Assembly: GCF_002080415.1 (NCBI RefSeq)
Contig: NZ_CP020474.1
Span: forward strand, 248,001-312,000
From: Roseovarius mucosus
Lineage (GTDB): Bacteria > Pseudomonadota > Alphaproteobacteria > Rhodobacterales > Rhodobacteraceae
Direction: 5' to 3'
DNA: 64,000 bases
A program made the translations under genes and the position numbers. How positions within the stretch are numbered: the first letter of the stretch is position 1; each line of letters opens with the position of its first letter. The notes beneath the pieces are model-generated. The model was not told the origin of the DNA and made no database searches. It saw only the letters and a list, made by a program, of their open reading frames with translations. Of the stretch, positions 30,074-38,082 are shown piece by piece.

Positions 30074-33067
30074 CTAGATTTGGTACTTAAGCCGTCGCTG
30101 TACGAAAGCCGGTTTCGTACCTTCAAGAACTTTCACCACATTGCCATTGGTTCGAGGTTCTTCGATAGCTCCAGATTCGTAAGAGAATTTGTAGTTTTTG
30201 TGCTTCTCTAGCTGGACATAGATTATCTGCTCAGCGTCCGCCCCAACAGCCAGGTTGGGATTGTGTGTCACCAAGATGACCTGACGGTTCTTTTTCGCGC
30301 TACGAATGCACTTAGCAAGGACAGAGAAGATACTGTCGTTATCCAGGTTGTCTTCAGCCTGATCGATAACGAGAGGCGTGTTCTCCATGTCAAGATGAAG
30401 ATAGAAAACCAAGAGAAGAAGACCCTTCTCGCCTGGAGATAGCTGGGGAAGGTTTTTGTCCCCAAGCCGCAACTCGTACATCGTTTGGATGAAATCGAGT
30501 GAAAACAGGAAGTCACAGAATTCCTTGCCCGTTTTATTCTGCCTGATTTGCTTTGCAACATCATGTTCCTCGACTTTCTCCAGGACCATCTCGCAAAAAC
30601 TATAGACAGACTCAAAATTCCCCCAATCCACTTCGGATACGAAGTCTCGAAGGACCTTTTCCCCATCTCCCTGGAATGGGCCGCGAGCCGATTTGCTGAT
30701 AAACTCGAAAAATCGGTCAGAAAAGTTGGTGGTAAGAACAAAGGACGCCTCAAGGCTTACGTGAAAATTGTCTTCCTTGAAGATGCACAGCTTGTCTTCG
30801 ACGCTTTGCTTGAGTTCCGTATAGAAGGAAAGGATCAGCTCTTTCGCTTGAAAGATATTCTTCGAAATGGTCTTGCGCTCTGCATCGAGTGCGGCAATTT
30901 CCGATGCGAGCTGTTGCTCGATATACGTGATTTGGTTTTCCGTATGACGGATCGTTTTTGGTGCGGGCTGCTCTTCATCCCCAAGAAGAGTAGCCTTTTG
31001 TTTTTCGAGTTCAGCTATCTTGTGGAGATAGGTCTGATACCTCTTACCCGGAGCACTCAGTTGCTCTCTTAACGATAAAATCTTTTGTTTCAGCGCCTCT
31101 ATCACCGCGTCAACGTCTGGAACGCTATAGTATTCTCGCGCTTTCCCAAATACTTCTTCCTCGGGGAATTGAAGATTGCTGTCTGTCGTGAGCGTTGCAA
31201 TTTCATCCTTTATCGAACTGTTGAGCTGAATAAGCGATGAGGTGTCGAAACTGAGCATGATGATTTCATCTGCTTTGAGGCCAAGTTCCTTGCAGAGGGC
31301 CGCGAAACTCTCCTTTTCACTCTGGACATAGACCCGGAGTTCGCTGAGTTTGCCGAACAAACGCTTAAGCTTTTCTGACCGTTCCTTCGCATTTGCAAGT
31401 TTTCCAGTCAGTTCCTTTCTTCGCGCTTCAAGGTCAATAAGCAATGTACTGAACGCTTCGATCTTCCCGTTGATAGCTTGCTGATCAGGACTCTCTTCAG
31501 AAGGCTTTTGAACCTCAGCCGGTGCGGAGGCTTCGAGCGCCTTGAACTCAGCCTTGAGCTTTTCAAGCTCCCTTTGCAGCGTGTCCTTAAATTCTGGCTT
31601 ACTTCGGCTCTTTAGCTCGTCAAGCCTATGATTCAACTCGCGAAGCTTCTGCTTAAAGTCACTGACTTTTTCTCGGCTTTCCTGGGTTTTAAGCTCTTCG
31701 AGTTCCTTGAAGCTGCTCTGGTTTAGACGGTCAGTCTCTTCAACATGTGAAAATACAACGTTTTCGATCTCGGTTTGAAACTGGCGAACTTCTTGAATTT
31801 CATTGGTCAGCGTTTCGAAGTAGTTCTGAGGGAGGTATTTGACCTTTTCGGGTTCTGTGAGCCGAACGCCCTCGCTGAGGTTCTTTGAAACTGAATTTCC
31901 ATCCGCCCAGGTAAGCGTTGCATGGAAGTTTTCCGCATACCCTCGCTGTTTGAATTTTATGTTTCCGCGAGAATTTGCTAGGAACGAAAAGCTATCTTCT
32001 GCGCGGGAATCTCCTAGAAGTCCGAGAATGTCGGCTAGAGCGCTTTTTCCACTTCCTTTGTTACCAATAATCGCTGTGAGCTCAGGATTGAGCGGAACAT
32101 CGACCTTCCTAAACCACAATCCATTCTCGTTCCCGTAGGCCGGAACTTTCTCTATTCTCAAATGATCAATGAACTTTGTCGCTTCTTTACTCCTCCGCTG
32201 TAGTACAGGAGGTTCCTCTCCGATGAACACCCGAGCTTCCGGCTCGAAGAGTGTCTGCTTGAGGCCCTCAAAGCTAGGGTTCGCTTTGATCCAAGTTGCC
32301 TCATAGCCGGTAACATCACCACTGAGGCGCTCTAGGTCATCAAAACTGTGTGCATCGCTAGCGTCAAAAACTGGCTTCTTCTTTGCCTCTCCTTCCTTGT
32401 ATCGCTCCGTTTCAAGGAAATACCCGGTGCTATCGCTTCCACCAAAAAAACCATGCGCAGTCTTATCGATTTCTTCAGCAATGCTGACTTTTCGCGGTGA
32501 TCCCGTATCCTGCGACTTCATCCCATCATTCTTGGCTGGGAAGATCAGAAGGTAGGGCTTCGACTCACCGAAGGTCTTCATTAGTGCGCTACGAATATCT
32601 TTGAGGCTCACTGTTGCCTCATCGTAATTTCCCTTGGAGGCGAGATCAGCGCAGGAAACCTCAACACCGCTCGCATCAGTGAGATGAGTTTTGAGGTTTT
32701 GAAGAAAGGTCTCGATCTTCGCCTGAGGGCAAACGTCTGGATTGTTGTCAAAGAGCACATGCATGTCCGGGCTGTTGCCCGCTTTTCCAATTGCATCCGA
32801 AAGTCGGAGTTCAATATTCGGAAAGAAAACCTTCTTGCCCTCTGGAAAACGCGCGCGGTATTTCTTGACGGCAATGAAGTAGTTCTCGCAGCTAAAATAG
32901 TCTGTGAGGCCAAAGACTTGGATGTTTGAAGCTTCAAGGGCATCCAAATATGTATCCCAGACATCCCCAACCTCGACCTTGTAGTGATTGGCGAGCTTTG
33001 TTTCAGGGGTATGGAGGTGGAGGTCCCAACGTCGCCAAATGGAACCTTGCTTAGAATTGACCGTCAT
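30074..33067 (-). CDS. PHP-SMC family ATPase (TrlF-like)
   Basis: 997 residues. N-terminal PHP-type phosphoesterase domain: DLHLHTP (15-21), GLTDYFS (53-59), NIELRL (84-89), DMHVLF (101-106), SDAH (237-240), which would coordinate metals. An SMC/RecN-like ATPase follows: Walker A GNKGSGKS (335-342), a Q-loop YLPQNYFETL, about 300 residues of coiled coil (Glu/Lys/Leu heptads), then signature LSPGEKGLLLLVFY, Walker B PLVIDQAEDNLDND and H-loop LVTHNPNLAV. Annotation pipelines use the name TrlF for this architecture. PHP domains joined to SMC ATPases often lie in defence islands, so nucleic-acid sensing and cleavage is plausible (inference). It is a single gene with no evident partner. Confidence 0.85.
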   Translation of the reverse strand: MTVNSKQGSIWRRWDLHLHTPETKLANHYKVEVGDVWDTYLDALEASNIQVFGLTDYFSCENYFIAVKKYRARFPEGKKVFFPNIELRLSDAIGKAGNSPDMHVLFDNNPDVCPQAKIETFLQNLKTHLTDASGVEVSCADLASKGNYDEATVSLKDIRSALMKTFGESKPYLLIFPAKNDGMKSQDTGSPRKVSIAEEIDKTAHGFFGGSDSTGYFLETERYKEGEAKKKPVFDASDAHSFDDLERLSGDVTGYEATWIKANPSFEGLKQTLFEPEARVFIGEEPPVLQRRSKEATKFIDHLRIEKVPAYGNENGLWFRKVDVPLNPELTAIIGNKGSGKSALADILGLLGDSRAEDSFSFLANSRGNIKFKQRGYAENFHATLTWADGNSVSKNLSEGVRLTEPEKVKYLPQNYFETLTNEIQEVRQFQTEIENVVFSHVEETDRLNQSSFKELEELKTQESREKVSDFKQKLRELNHRLDELKSRSKPEFKDTLQRELEKLKAEFKALEASAPAEVQKPSEESPDQQAINGKIEAFSTLLIDLEARRKELTGKLANAKERSEKLKRLFGKLSELRVYVQSEKESFAALCKELGLKADEIIMLSFDTSSLIQLNSSIKDEIATLTTDSNLQFPEEEVFGKAREYYSVPDVDAVIEALKQKILSLREQLSAPGKRYQTYLHKIAELEKQKATLLGDEEQPAPKTIRHTENQITYIEQQLASEIAALDAERKTISKNIFQAKELILSFYTELKQSVEDKLCIFKEDNFHVSLEASFVLTTNFSDRFFEFISKSARGPFQGDGEKVLRDFVSEVDWGNFESVYSFCEMVLEKVEEHDVAKQIRQNKTGKEFCDFLFSLDFIQTMYELRLGDKNLPQLSPGEKGLLLLVFYLHLDMENTPLVIDQAEDNLDNDSIFSVLAKCIRSAKKNRQVILVTHNPNLAVGADAEQIIYVQLEKHKNYKFSYESGAIEEPRTNGNVVKVLEGTKPAFVQRRLKYQI

Positions 33068-33537
33068 ATTCTATCTGCCTAAAAAATACTCTCTAGTGTC
33101 CGAGCTGCAATCTATCCGAAGGATTATGGAATTCAATCACGCTTTAGTTGCGCGGGTGGAAAGAGCGCATGTTGAATGAAAGGGTAGGAAGCCAGATGCA
33201 ACTCGAAAACCAAGGCCAACCGGTATAATGACTGCAGAGAGCCACCGCGCCGAACTTTCCAAAGTCCAGTTTCTGCGCATCCCAGTCATTTGTGCGCCGT
33301 GCAGAGAACGGCAGCTCCGCGCGCGTAATGTCTAATGCTGCATGATAGGAGCCTTCTTAATTTGCCCAGAGCACGGCGGCCTAGGTCCAAACGCTCTTAC
33401 GTTTCATAGTAATGCCAATGTGCTCCTTAAATGAATAAAATCAGTCGTAGATGAGGTGTCTATTTCAATACCATCATAGCCCCTACAATAGTATATCCCC
33501 TAGACTAGACCTTCGACCCCTAGGCCCTCACTCACCC
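33068..33537. other. Non-coding region with four CCCCTA repeats
   Basis: These 470 bp have no credible gene. CCCCTA occurs at 33480, 33497, 33517 and 33535 (spacing 17, 20 and 18 bp), the last overlapping the stop of the polymerase-like gene. The rest, near 33220-33330, looks like degenerate sequence. Confidence 0.45.
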
Positions 33538-34863
33538 CTATGCCGTTTTGATTTTTGGGACATGCCCAAACCTGAATTTATAGGCTTGCCCCAAAACCCT
33601 TTCAGCCATTGTCTTGTCAGATTGTCGGACGATCAAGCTGTCATGGATGGGCAGAGACGTGACGTCGTATAATTCATGAAGCTCCAGCATGGTTGAAAGA
33701 AAGCACTCAGATTCTTCGAATTGAAGATTTGCCCAGTCGAGCTTGTCTTTCTTTAGTTTCTTTAGGATTGGGTGTTTCCTCAATATTGCCGTAACCACGT
33801 CTTTGAGCTTGTAGTCATCATTTGGCAGATGCCCATGCTCCTCCTTATATGCGGCGTTGAAATCCTTTGGCCATCTTTCCGGCACCTTGCCTGCGCCAAT
33901 CATTGACACAACGATTTGCTTGATGACTTCACGGGGATAGTCAGCAACGCGATACGGGTCTGAGCCATAGTCCAGATGCTCACCATGTAGCGCATAGAGA
34001 ATGAAAAGGTGGCTGGCGCTTACGTCGATTTCAGAGGTAGTCTCTCCGTCGATCATGATCTTTTTGCGTTCCGGCTTTGGCATGTCCATCCAATTGTCGC
34101 TTGATATGCAGTAGAACCGGCCACCGAGGTTGAAATCAAAACCAGCACGATCAGCGCAGTTGAACAAACGGCGCATCATCGGCGGCTCCTTTAAGCTGTA
34201 GGTATGAGCCAAGAGTCCCTGATTTAGGCGCTGCATGAGCCTTTTCTGATCGGCGACCTTTGGCCCTTTTGGCCGAACACGCTGTCCACTTGTTTTCTGA
34301 CCATATGCCCTCCTGCTTGTTTTTCGAACCTGAACAAGATCAGCGTGTTTGTGACTGATTTCGAAGTTGTCGGTCATCGTGTCTGGCGTAAGCTGAAATT
34401 CTTGTGCTGACGCGACAAAGGATGCAGTTGCCCGGTATCGTCTCACTTTGGAATATCCCGGTATGTCTTGGCCTTCCCAGTCGTCAGTTGAATTGATGTG
34501 GCCCGTCATTTCCAGCCAGCCAAGCCCTCCCCAGAATTTTATAAGCTTATCAAAACTGTCAGAGGTAACAAAGGTGTCCGCCAGTTCTTCCCGATGCATT
34601 GGCCGATACATGAACCCCTCCGCCTCCTCATGCCCATAGGCTCGGAGTAGATCAGCACCCAAGGCTCCTATGGCTGCTTCAAATCCATCATGGGCTTTCC
34701 TTTGACGCACTCGTTTTCGAGGGTCATGCGCAGCTTCGTAAGCCAAGGTTTGCCTGACCAGCCAGTCAACCCAGTTCTTCGCCGGGGCAGTCTTTGCTGC
34801 ACGGTTGAAATTTGCCATCTTGGCCTTGTTCAGTACATCTCTGTCAGGGGTTTTGATCTTCAT
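33538..34863 (-). CDS. Protein with family A DNA polymerase-like palm, island-borne
   Basis: 441 residues from ATG 34863, behind GGAGG. The N-terminal half (1-230) is basic and unassigned, possibly DNA-binding. The C-terminal half has GGRFY (247-251), EIDVSASHLFILYAL (278-292) which resembles polymerase motif A, a Lys-containing helix REVIKQIVVSM (311-321) resembling motif B, and LPIHDSLIV (404-412) resembling motif C of pol I enzymes (HDE there, HDS here). Proteins with this arrangement are often annotated hypothetical and found in phages and integrative elements. It lies beside the integrase and may replicate or initiate replication of the excised element (inference). A frame extension to 34929 has no support. 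Confidence 0.65.
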   Translation of the reverse strand: MKIKTPDRDVLNKAKMANFNRAAKTAPAKNWVDWLVRQTLAYEAAHDPRKRVRQRKAHDGFEAAIGALGADLLRAYGHEEAEGFMYRPMHREELADTFVTSDSFDKLIKFWGGLGWLEMTGHINSTDDWEGQDIPGYSKVRRYRATASFVASAQEFQLTPDTMTDNFEISHKHADLVQVRKTSRRAYGQKTSGQRVRPKGPKVADQKRLMQRLNQGLLAHTYSLKEPPMMRRLFNCADRAGFDFNLGGRFYCISSDNWMDMPKPERKKIMIDGETTSEIDVSASHLFILYALHGEHLDYGSDPYRVADYPREVIKQIVVSMIGAGKVPERWPKDFNAAYKEEHGHLPNDDYKLKDVVTAILRKHPILKKLKKDKLDWANLQFEESECFLSTMLELHELYDVTSLPIHDSLIVRQSDKTMAERVLGQAYKFRFGHVPKIKTA

Positions 34864-35000
34864 GCCTGCCTCCGTTTCCTTCGGCGTTCTCTCGCGTTGC
34901 GTGTCTGCATTGGACCCAGTCCAAAGCAACCATTTGATGAGGGTTGGTTAGGACCGCGCGTTGTTCTTTGTCTCGAAAGGGATTTGGGCTGCACGTCCCA

Positions 35001-36359
35001 TCAATCGGAACTATCAAGAGCAATCTTTCTCATGTGTTCGGTCAGTTTAGCGATGCTATAGCCTTGCCCATAAGCCGAGCCGATGCCTTTGTTGGTCCAG
35101 CCACAGATGACGTTCCTGATCTCCTCTGGCACCTGCGCCTCTCTCAGCCGATCCTGCACGCTATGCCGAAAGGAATGTGTTCCCTTTTGATCCTTTTCAG
35201 CGATGGATAAGCCTCTGAGCCATTTGGTCAGCGCATTGGATGCATATGTGCCCTTGTGAGAAGGCGGTGTTTTAGTGAAGTCGATATAGCGTGGAAACAG
35301 GAACCCATTTTGAGCTTTTTGTACGGCTCGCTCTGCCGCCCACAATGCCTCCCCGACCAATGGAACAGTCCTTTCAGAACCATTCGTTTTCAGTCGCCTG
35401 ACTTTATTTGGCCTAAGGATGACATGAGGCGTTGGGCTGTCCAAAACCAAATCGTTGGTCATCAGCCCTGTTGCCTCGCTGAGCCTCATCCCAGTGTCCG
35501 AGAGCAACGCAATGATCCATCGAATGTCATCATCCCGTGCCCTACAGGCTTTCTGGATCATAGAAATCTCATTCAAGGTGTAGGGAAGTCGGTCCTTGGT
35601 ATCTTGCCCGAGGTTAGGGATATTAATCCCCTCAAAAATCCGCCGATCCTCTAACTCGTATTCCCTACACATTGTCCTGAAGACAGGACGGATAGAGTTT
35701 ATGCGGCGCTGGATGGTCGCTGTCTTGTTACCTTTTGCGGCCAAGTGTTTGACAAAGGCATTGGCATTTTCCCGGCTGTACTGAACAATCGGAAGATCGC
35801 CATAACACTCAATGAAATCGTTGACGACACGTACTCGATCCGTTCCCGCTCTAGACGATTCATCCTCACCTTTCAGGCTTTGGAATTCTTTAAGAGCTGA
35901 CGAAAGGAAGATCGGTTCTTTTGCCCCGTAAAAAAGGTCGCCCGCAAGCCTATGCACTGGCGGCAAATCTTCATGCCAGTTGGGCCTACTCTCTGTCGAA
36001 TCCCGAGCACCAGCTTGAAACCGCAGTTCTTCTAAAAACTCGTCTGGCTCCAAACCTACCGCCTCAAACGACTTATGCTGTCCCGGCTTTAGATCATAGG
36101 ACGCAAGTAGCGCTTTTGCCGCTTCTATACGTTCCGGCCCCTCCGCTACATCTCCACTTCGAATTGCTTTCCATAAGGCATCTTGTTCCAAAGCTTTGCG
36201 ATGGGCCAGCTTGGCAGCGGAAGCCCTGTCCTTGGTTTGCAAGGATTCGATCAAGTAACTATTGGTCCGATTCGGATAATGGCGTCGAACATCATCGGGA
36301 ATCCGTCGACGAAAATAGAACAGGTCACTGCCCTTTTTCTGAAAAAGGTACTTTGCCAT
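35001..36359 (-). CDS. Tyrosine-type site-specific integrase
   Basis: 452 residues. N-terminal region MAKYLFQKKGSDLFYFRRRIP is the DUF6538 type found in Rhodobacterales island integrases. A SAM-like core-binding domain follows, then the catalytic domain with Arg in SDTGMRLSEATGL, HSFRHSVQDRL (His-x-x-Arg), WTNKG (the third His replaced by Trp, as in many integrases) and the nucleophile Tyr in AYGQGYSIAKLTEHM. ATG 36359 fits the domain start; ATG 36398, with AGAAGG before it, is an alternative adding 13 residues. It lies 118 bp from tRNA-Thr, whose 3' end is the attachment site. Confidence 0.92.
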   Translation of the reverse strand: MAKYLFQKKGSDLFYFRRRIPDDVRRHYPNRTNSYLIESLQTKDRASAAKLAHRKALEQDALWKAIRSGDVAEGPERIEAAKALLASYDLKPGQHKSFEAVGLEPDEFLEELRFQAGARDSTESRPNWHEDLPPVHRLAGDLFYGAKEPIFLSSALKEFQSLKGEDESSRAGTDRVRVVNDFIECYGDLPIVQYSRENANAFVKHLAAKGNKTATIQRRINSIRPVFRTMCREYELEDRRIFEGINIPNLGQDTKDRLPYTLNEISMIQKACRARDDDIRWIIALLSDTGMRLSEATGLMTNDLVLDSPTPHVILRPNKVRRLKTNGSERTVPLVGEALWAAERAVQKAQNGFLFPRYIDFTKTPPSHKGTYASNALTKWLRGLSIAEKDQKGTHSFRHSVQDRLREAQVPEEIRNVICGWTNKGIGSAYGQGYSIAKLTEHMRKIALDSSD

Positions 36360-36476
36360 GAGCACATATGCTCCGACTTCTAGGACGACTACAGACATTG
36401 CGATACCTTCTGTGTCACCTTGAGACAACCAGAAATACCCTAAGTCATTGATATTCAACAACAAATGCCGGATTTG

Positions 36477-36492
36477 TGGTGCCCCCACACGG
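36477..36492. repeat. Proximal attachment site within tRNA-Thr 3' end
   Basis: TGGTGCCCCCACACGG, the 16-bp core shared with 27896-27911. It covers the CCA, discriminator and 3' acceptor strand of tRNA-Thr. Confidence 0.85.
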
Positions 36493-36552
36493 ACTCGAAC
36501 CGCGGACCTACTGATTACAAATCAGTTGCTCTACCAGCTGAGCTATAGGGGC
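36477..36552 (-). tRNA. tRNA-Thr(TGT)
   Basis: 76 nt with encoded CCA. Acceptor GCCCCTA/TGGGGGC (one T-G pair), D-arm AGCTCAGCTGGTAGAGC, anticodon arm CTGAT-TTGTA-ATCAG region with anticodon TGT, T-loop GGTTCGAGTCC. Its 3' end is the insertion site of the adjacent island and has been kept intact. Confidence 0.96.
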
Positions 36553-36605
36553 TTGCGCGCCTGATTAGCCAAGCCTTTCCACCTCTGCAAGCAGAAATCG
36601 CGTGC

Positions 36606-37505
36606 TCAGGGCGTGATAACTTGAACACCCTGCATGCGTTGGATCGTATACAGGTCCTCATCATAGAGTTCCGTCAGTTTGGCCACCAGCGCATCGGTCC
36701 AGCCCGGCGCATCCAATTCTTCTTCGATCGCCGCCTCATCGGCGAACTTGTCAAGAAAGGCCGCCACCACCCGCCTCTTCTGCACCTCGGTCAGGCCGGG
36801 ATGCGACGCCAGATAGCCGCGAAACCGCTCACGCCCCGCCGGGGTCATGATCTCTTCGATCAGGCTGAATTCCCCTTCAAATGCGACCGTCGGATCAATG
36901 CCCGCCATTTCCCGCACAACCTGGCTCCAGATCAGTGGCGTATCTTCGTTGCACCATACCGTCACTGGAATATCCGGATGATGCCGCAGCACCCGCGTGA
37001 TCAACTCGGACCAGCGCAGATGCGCCGCATCATGGCCCCGCAACAGCGCCTCCACCGTGTCAAAGTCTGTCTCTTTCAGAAGAGGCGGCAGGAACGTCGC
37101 CGGATTGACCACCCCGATAAACAGTTCCAGATGATCATCCGGAAACAACTGCCGAAACAGGTTCAACCGATGTTCGGCCGCGCCGTACAATACGCCGCCA
37201 TTAACCGCCATCTTGGGCGTGCCGAAAAACCCCGGATTGGACAGGACCAGCCGATCCACAGCCCCCTCGTTGCTGATCGCATCCACCAAAACATCACGCG
37301 CATCCGGGGCAAGCCCCGAGTCCTGCGCGTGGTGCAATACATCGCGTACCAAACGGCGATAGCGCTGCGGATCGGGAACATTGGTTCCGTGACGCGCCAG
37401 CATCTCGCGATTGGCGGACAGGCAGTTGATCAGCCTGTCCTCGTCAGTGTGATGGGCGCCTGCGTGAATGACAACCTGCATCCGTTTTCCGGTCTCTTGG
37501 ATCAT
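36606..37505 (-). CDS. Conserved hypothetical protein, possibly sulfotransferase-like
   Basis: 299 residues, no firm family. The N-terminus, MQVVIHAGAHHTDEDRLINCL, resembles the opening strand and loop of bacterial sulfotransferase-like proteins (IHxGAHKTGTT), but the PAPS loop residues are lost, so catalysis is doubtful. The middle is rich in FRQLFPDDHLELFIGVVNPATF and WSELI..VLRHHPDIPVTVWCNEDTPLIW, suggesting an alpha/beta fold. GAGGGG supports ATG 37505; ATG 37481 is eight codons later. It lies next to tRNA-Thr and is divergent from the isoquinoline oxidoreductase genes. Confidence 0.7.
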   Translation of the reverse strand: MIQETGKRMQVVIHAGAHHTDEDRLINCLSANREMLARHGTNVPDPQRYRRLVRDVLHHAQDSGLAPDARDVLVDAISNEGAVDRLVLSNPGFFGTPKMAVNGGVLYGAAEHRLNLFRQLFPDDHLELFIGVVNPATFLPPLLKETDFDTVEALLRGHDAAHLRWSELITRVLRHHPDIPVTVWCNEDTPLIWSQVVREMAGIDPTVAFEGEFSLIEEIMTPAGRERFRGYLASHPGLTEVQKRRVVAAFLDKFADEAAIEEELDAPGWTDALVAKLTELYDEDLYTIQRMQGVQVITP

Positions 37506-37617
37506 TGCCCCTCACTATACGGTCTTTGCGCCCGAGTGAAACAGCAATTGCCATGCCATCTGGACAACTGAACCGATCAGTTTATCCTTGACCCTATCCC
37601 TGTCACAAAGGCCACCC

Positions 37618-38079
37618 ATGCAACTCACCGTCAACGGCACCGCACATTCTCTTGAGGATCTCGAACCCGAGATGCCGCTCCTGTGGGCGCTGCGCGATGT
37701 TCTGGGCCTCACCGGGCCGAAATATGGCTGCGGCATCGCCCAGTGCGGTGCCTGCACCGTCCATATTGACGGCGTGGCCACCCGCTCCTGTCAGGTGGCG
37801 GTGGGCGATGTCTGGGGGCCTGTGACCACGATCGAGGGGCTGGGCACCCCCGACGTGCCGCATCCCGTGCAGGCCGCGTGGATCGCGCATCAGGTGGCGC
37901 AATGCGGCTATTGCCAGTCCGGCCAGATCATGCAGGCCGCAAGCCTCCTGAGTGAAACCCCCGATCCCACCGATACCGAGATTGACGACGCACTCTCCGG
38001 CAATCTCTGCCGCTGCGGCACCTATCCGCGCATCCGCGAGGCGGTCAAAACCGCCGCGCGCACGCTCAAGGGGGCATGA
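37618..38079 (+). CDS. iorA: Isoquinoline 1-oxidoreductase-type [2Fe-2S] subunit
   Basis: 153 residues; the small iron-sulfur subunit of a molybdenum hydroxylase. Plant-type 2Fe-2S ligands are in [15 protein letters not shown], and the second all-helical cluster uses [12 protein letters not shown] and [12 protein letters not shown] 37618 follows AAAGG; an upstream start at 37588 is possible. The Mo-binding subunit follows 3 bp later. There is no separate FAD subunit, as usual for this two-subunit type; electrons probably go to a cytochrome. The substrate is likely an N-heterocycle or aldehyde but cannot be fixed. Confidence 0.88.
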   Translation: MQLTVNGTAHSLEDLEPEMPLLWALRDVLGLTGPKYGCGIAQCGACTVHIDGVATRSCQVAVGDVWGPVTTIEGLGTPDVPHPVQAAWIAHQVAQCGYCQSGQIMQAASLLSETPDPTDTEIDDALSGNLCRCGTYPRIREAVKTAARTLKGA

Positions 38080-38082
38080 CTC

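Larger units (their letters stand above)
27896..36492. mobile_element. Integrated genomic island in tRNA-Thr
   Basis: An 8.6-kb element bounded by a 16-bp direct repeat of the tRNA-Thr 3' end, with a tyrosine integrase next to the tRNA. It contains a helicase remnant, a small secreted protein, a serine resolvase, a PHP-SMC ATPase and a polymerase-like protein, all on the minus strand. Its base composition is visibly more AT-rich than the flanks. There are no conjugation genes or phage structural genes, so it is either mobilised by another element or decayed. Cargo points to a defence role (inference). Confidence 0.85.

Noticed and set aside
29944..30126. 60-codon frame between resolvase and PHP-SMC gene
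   Set aside because: No ribosome site and overlaps the end of the PHP-SMC gene.
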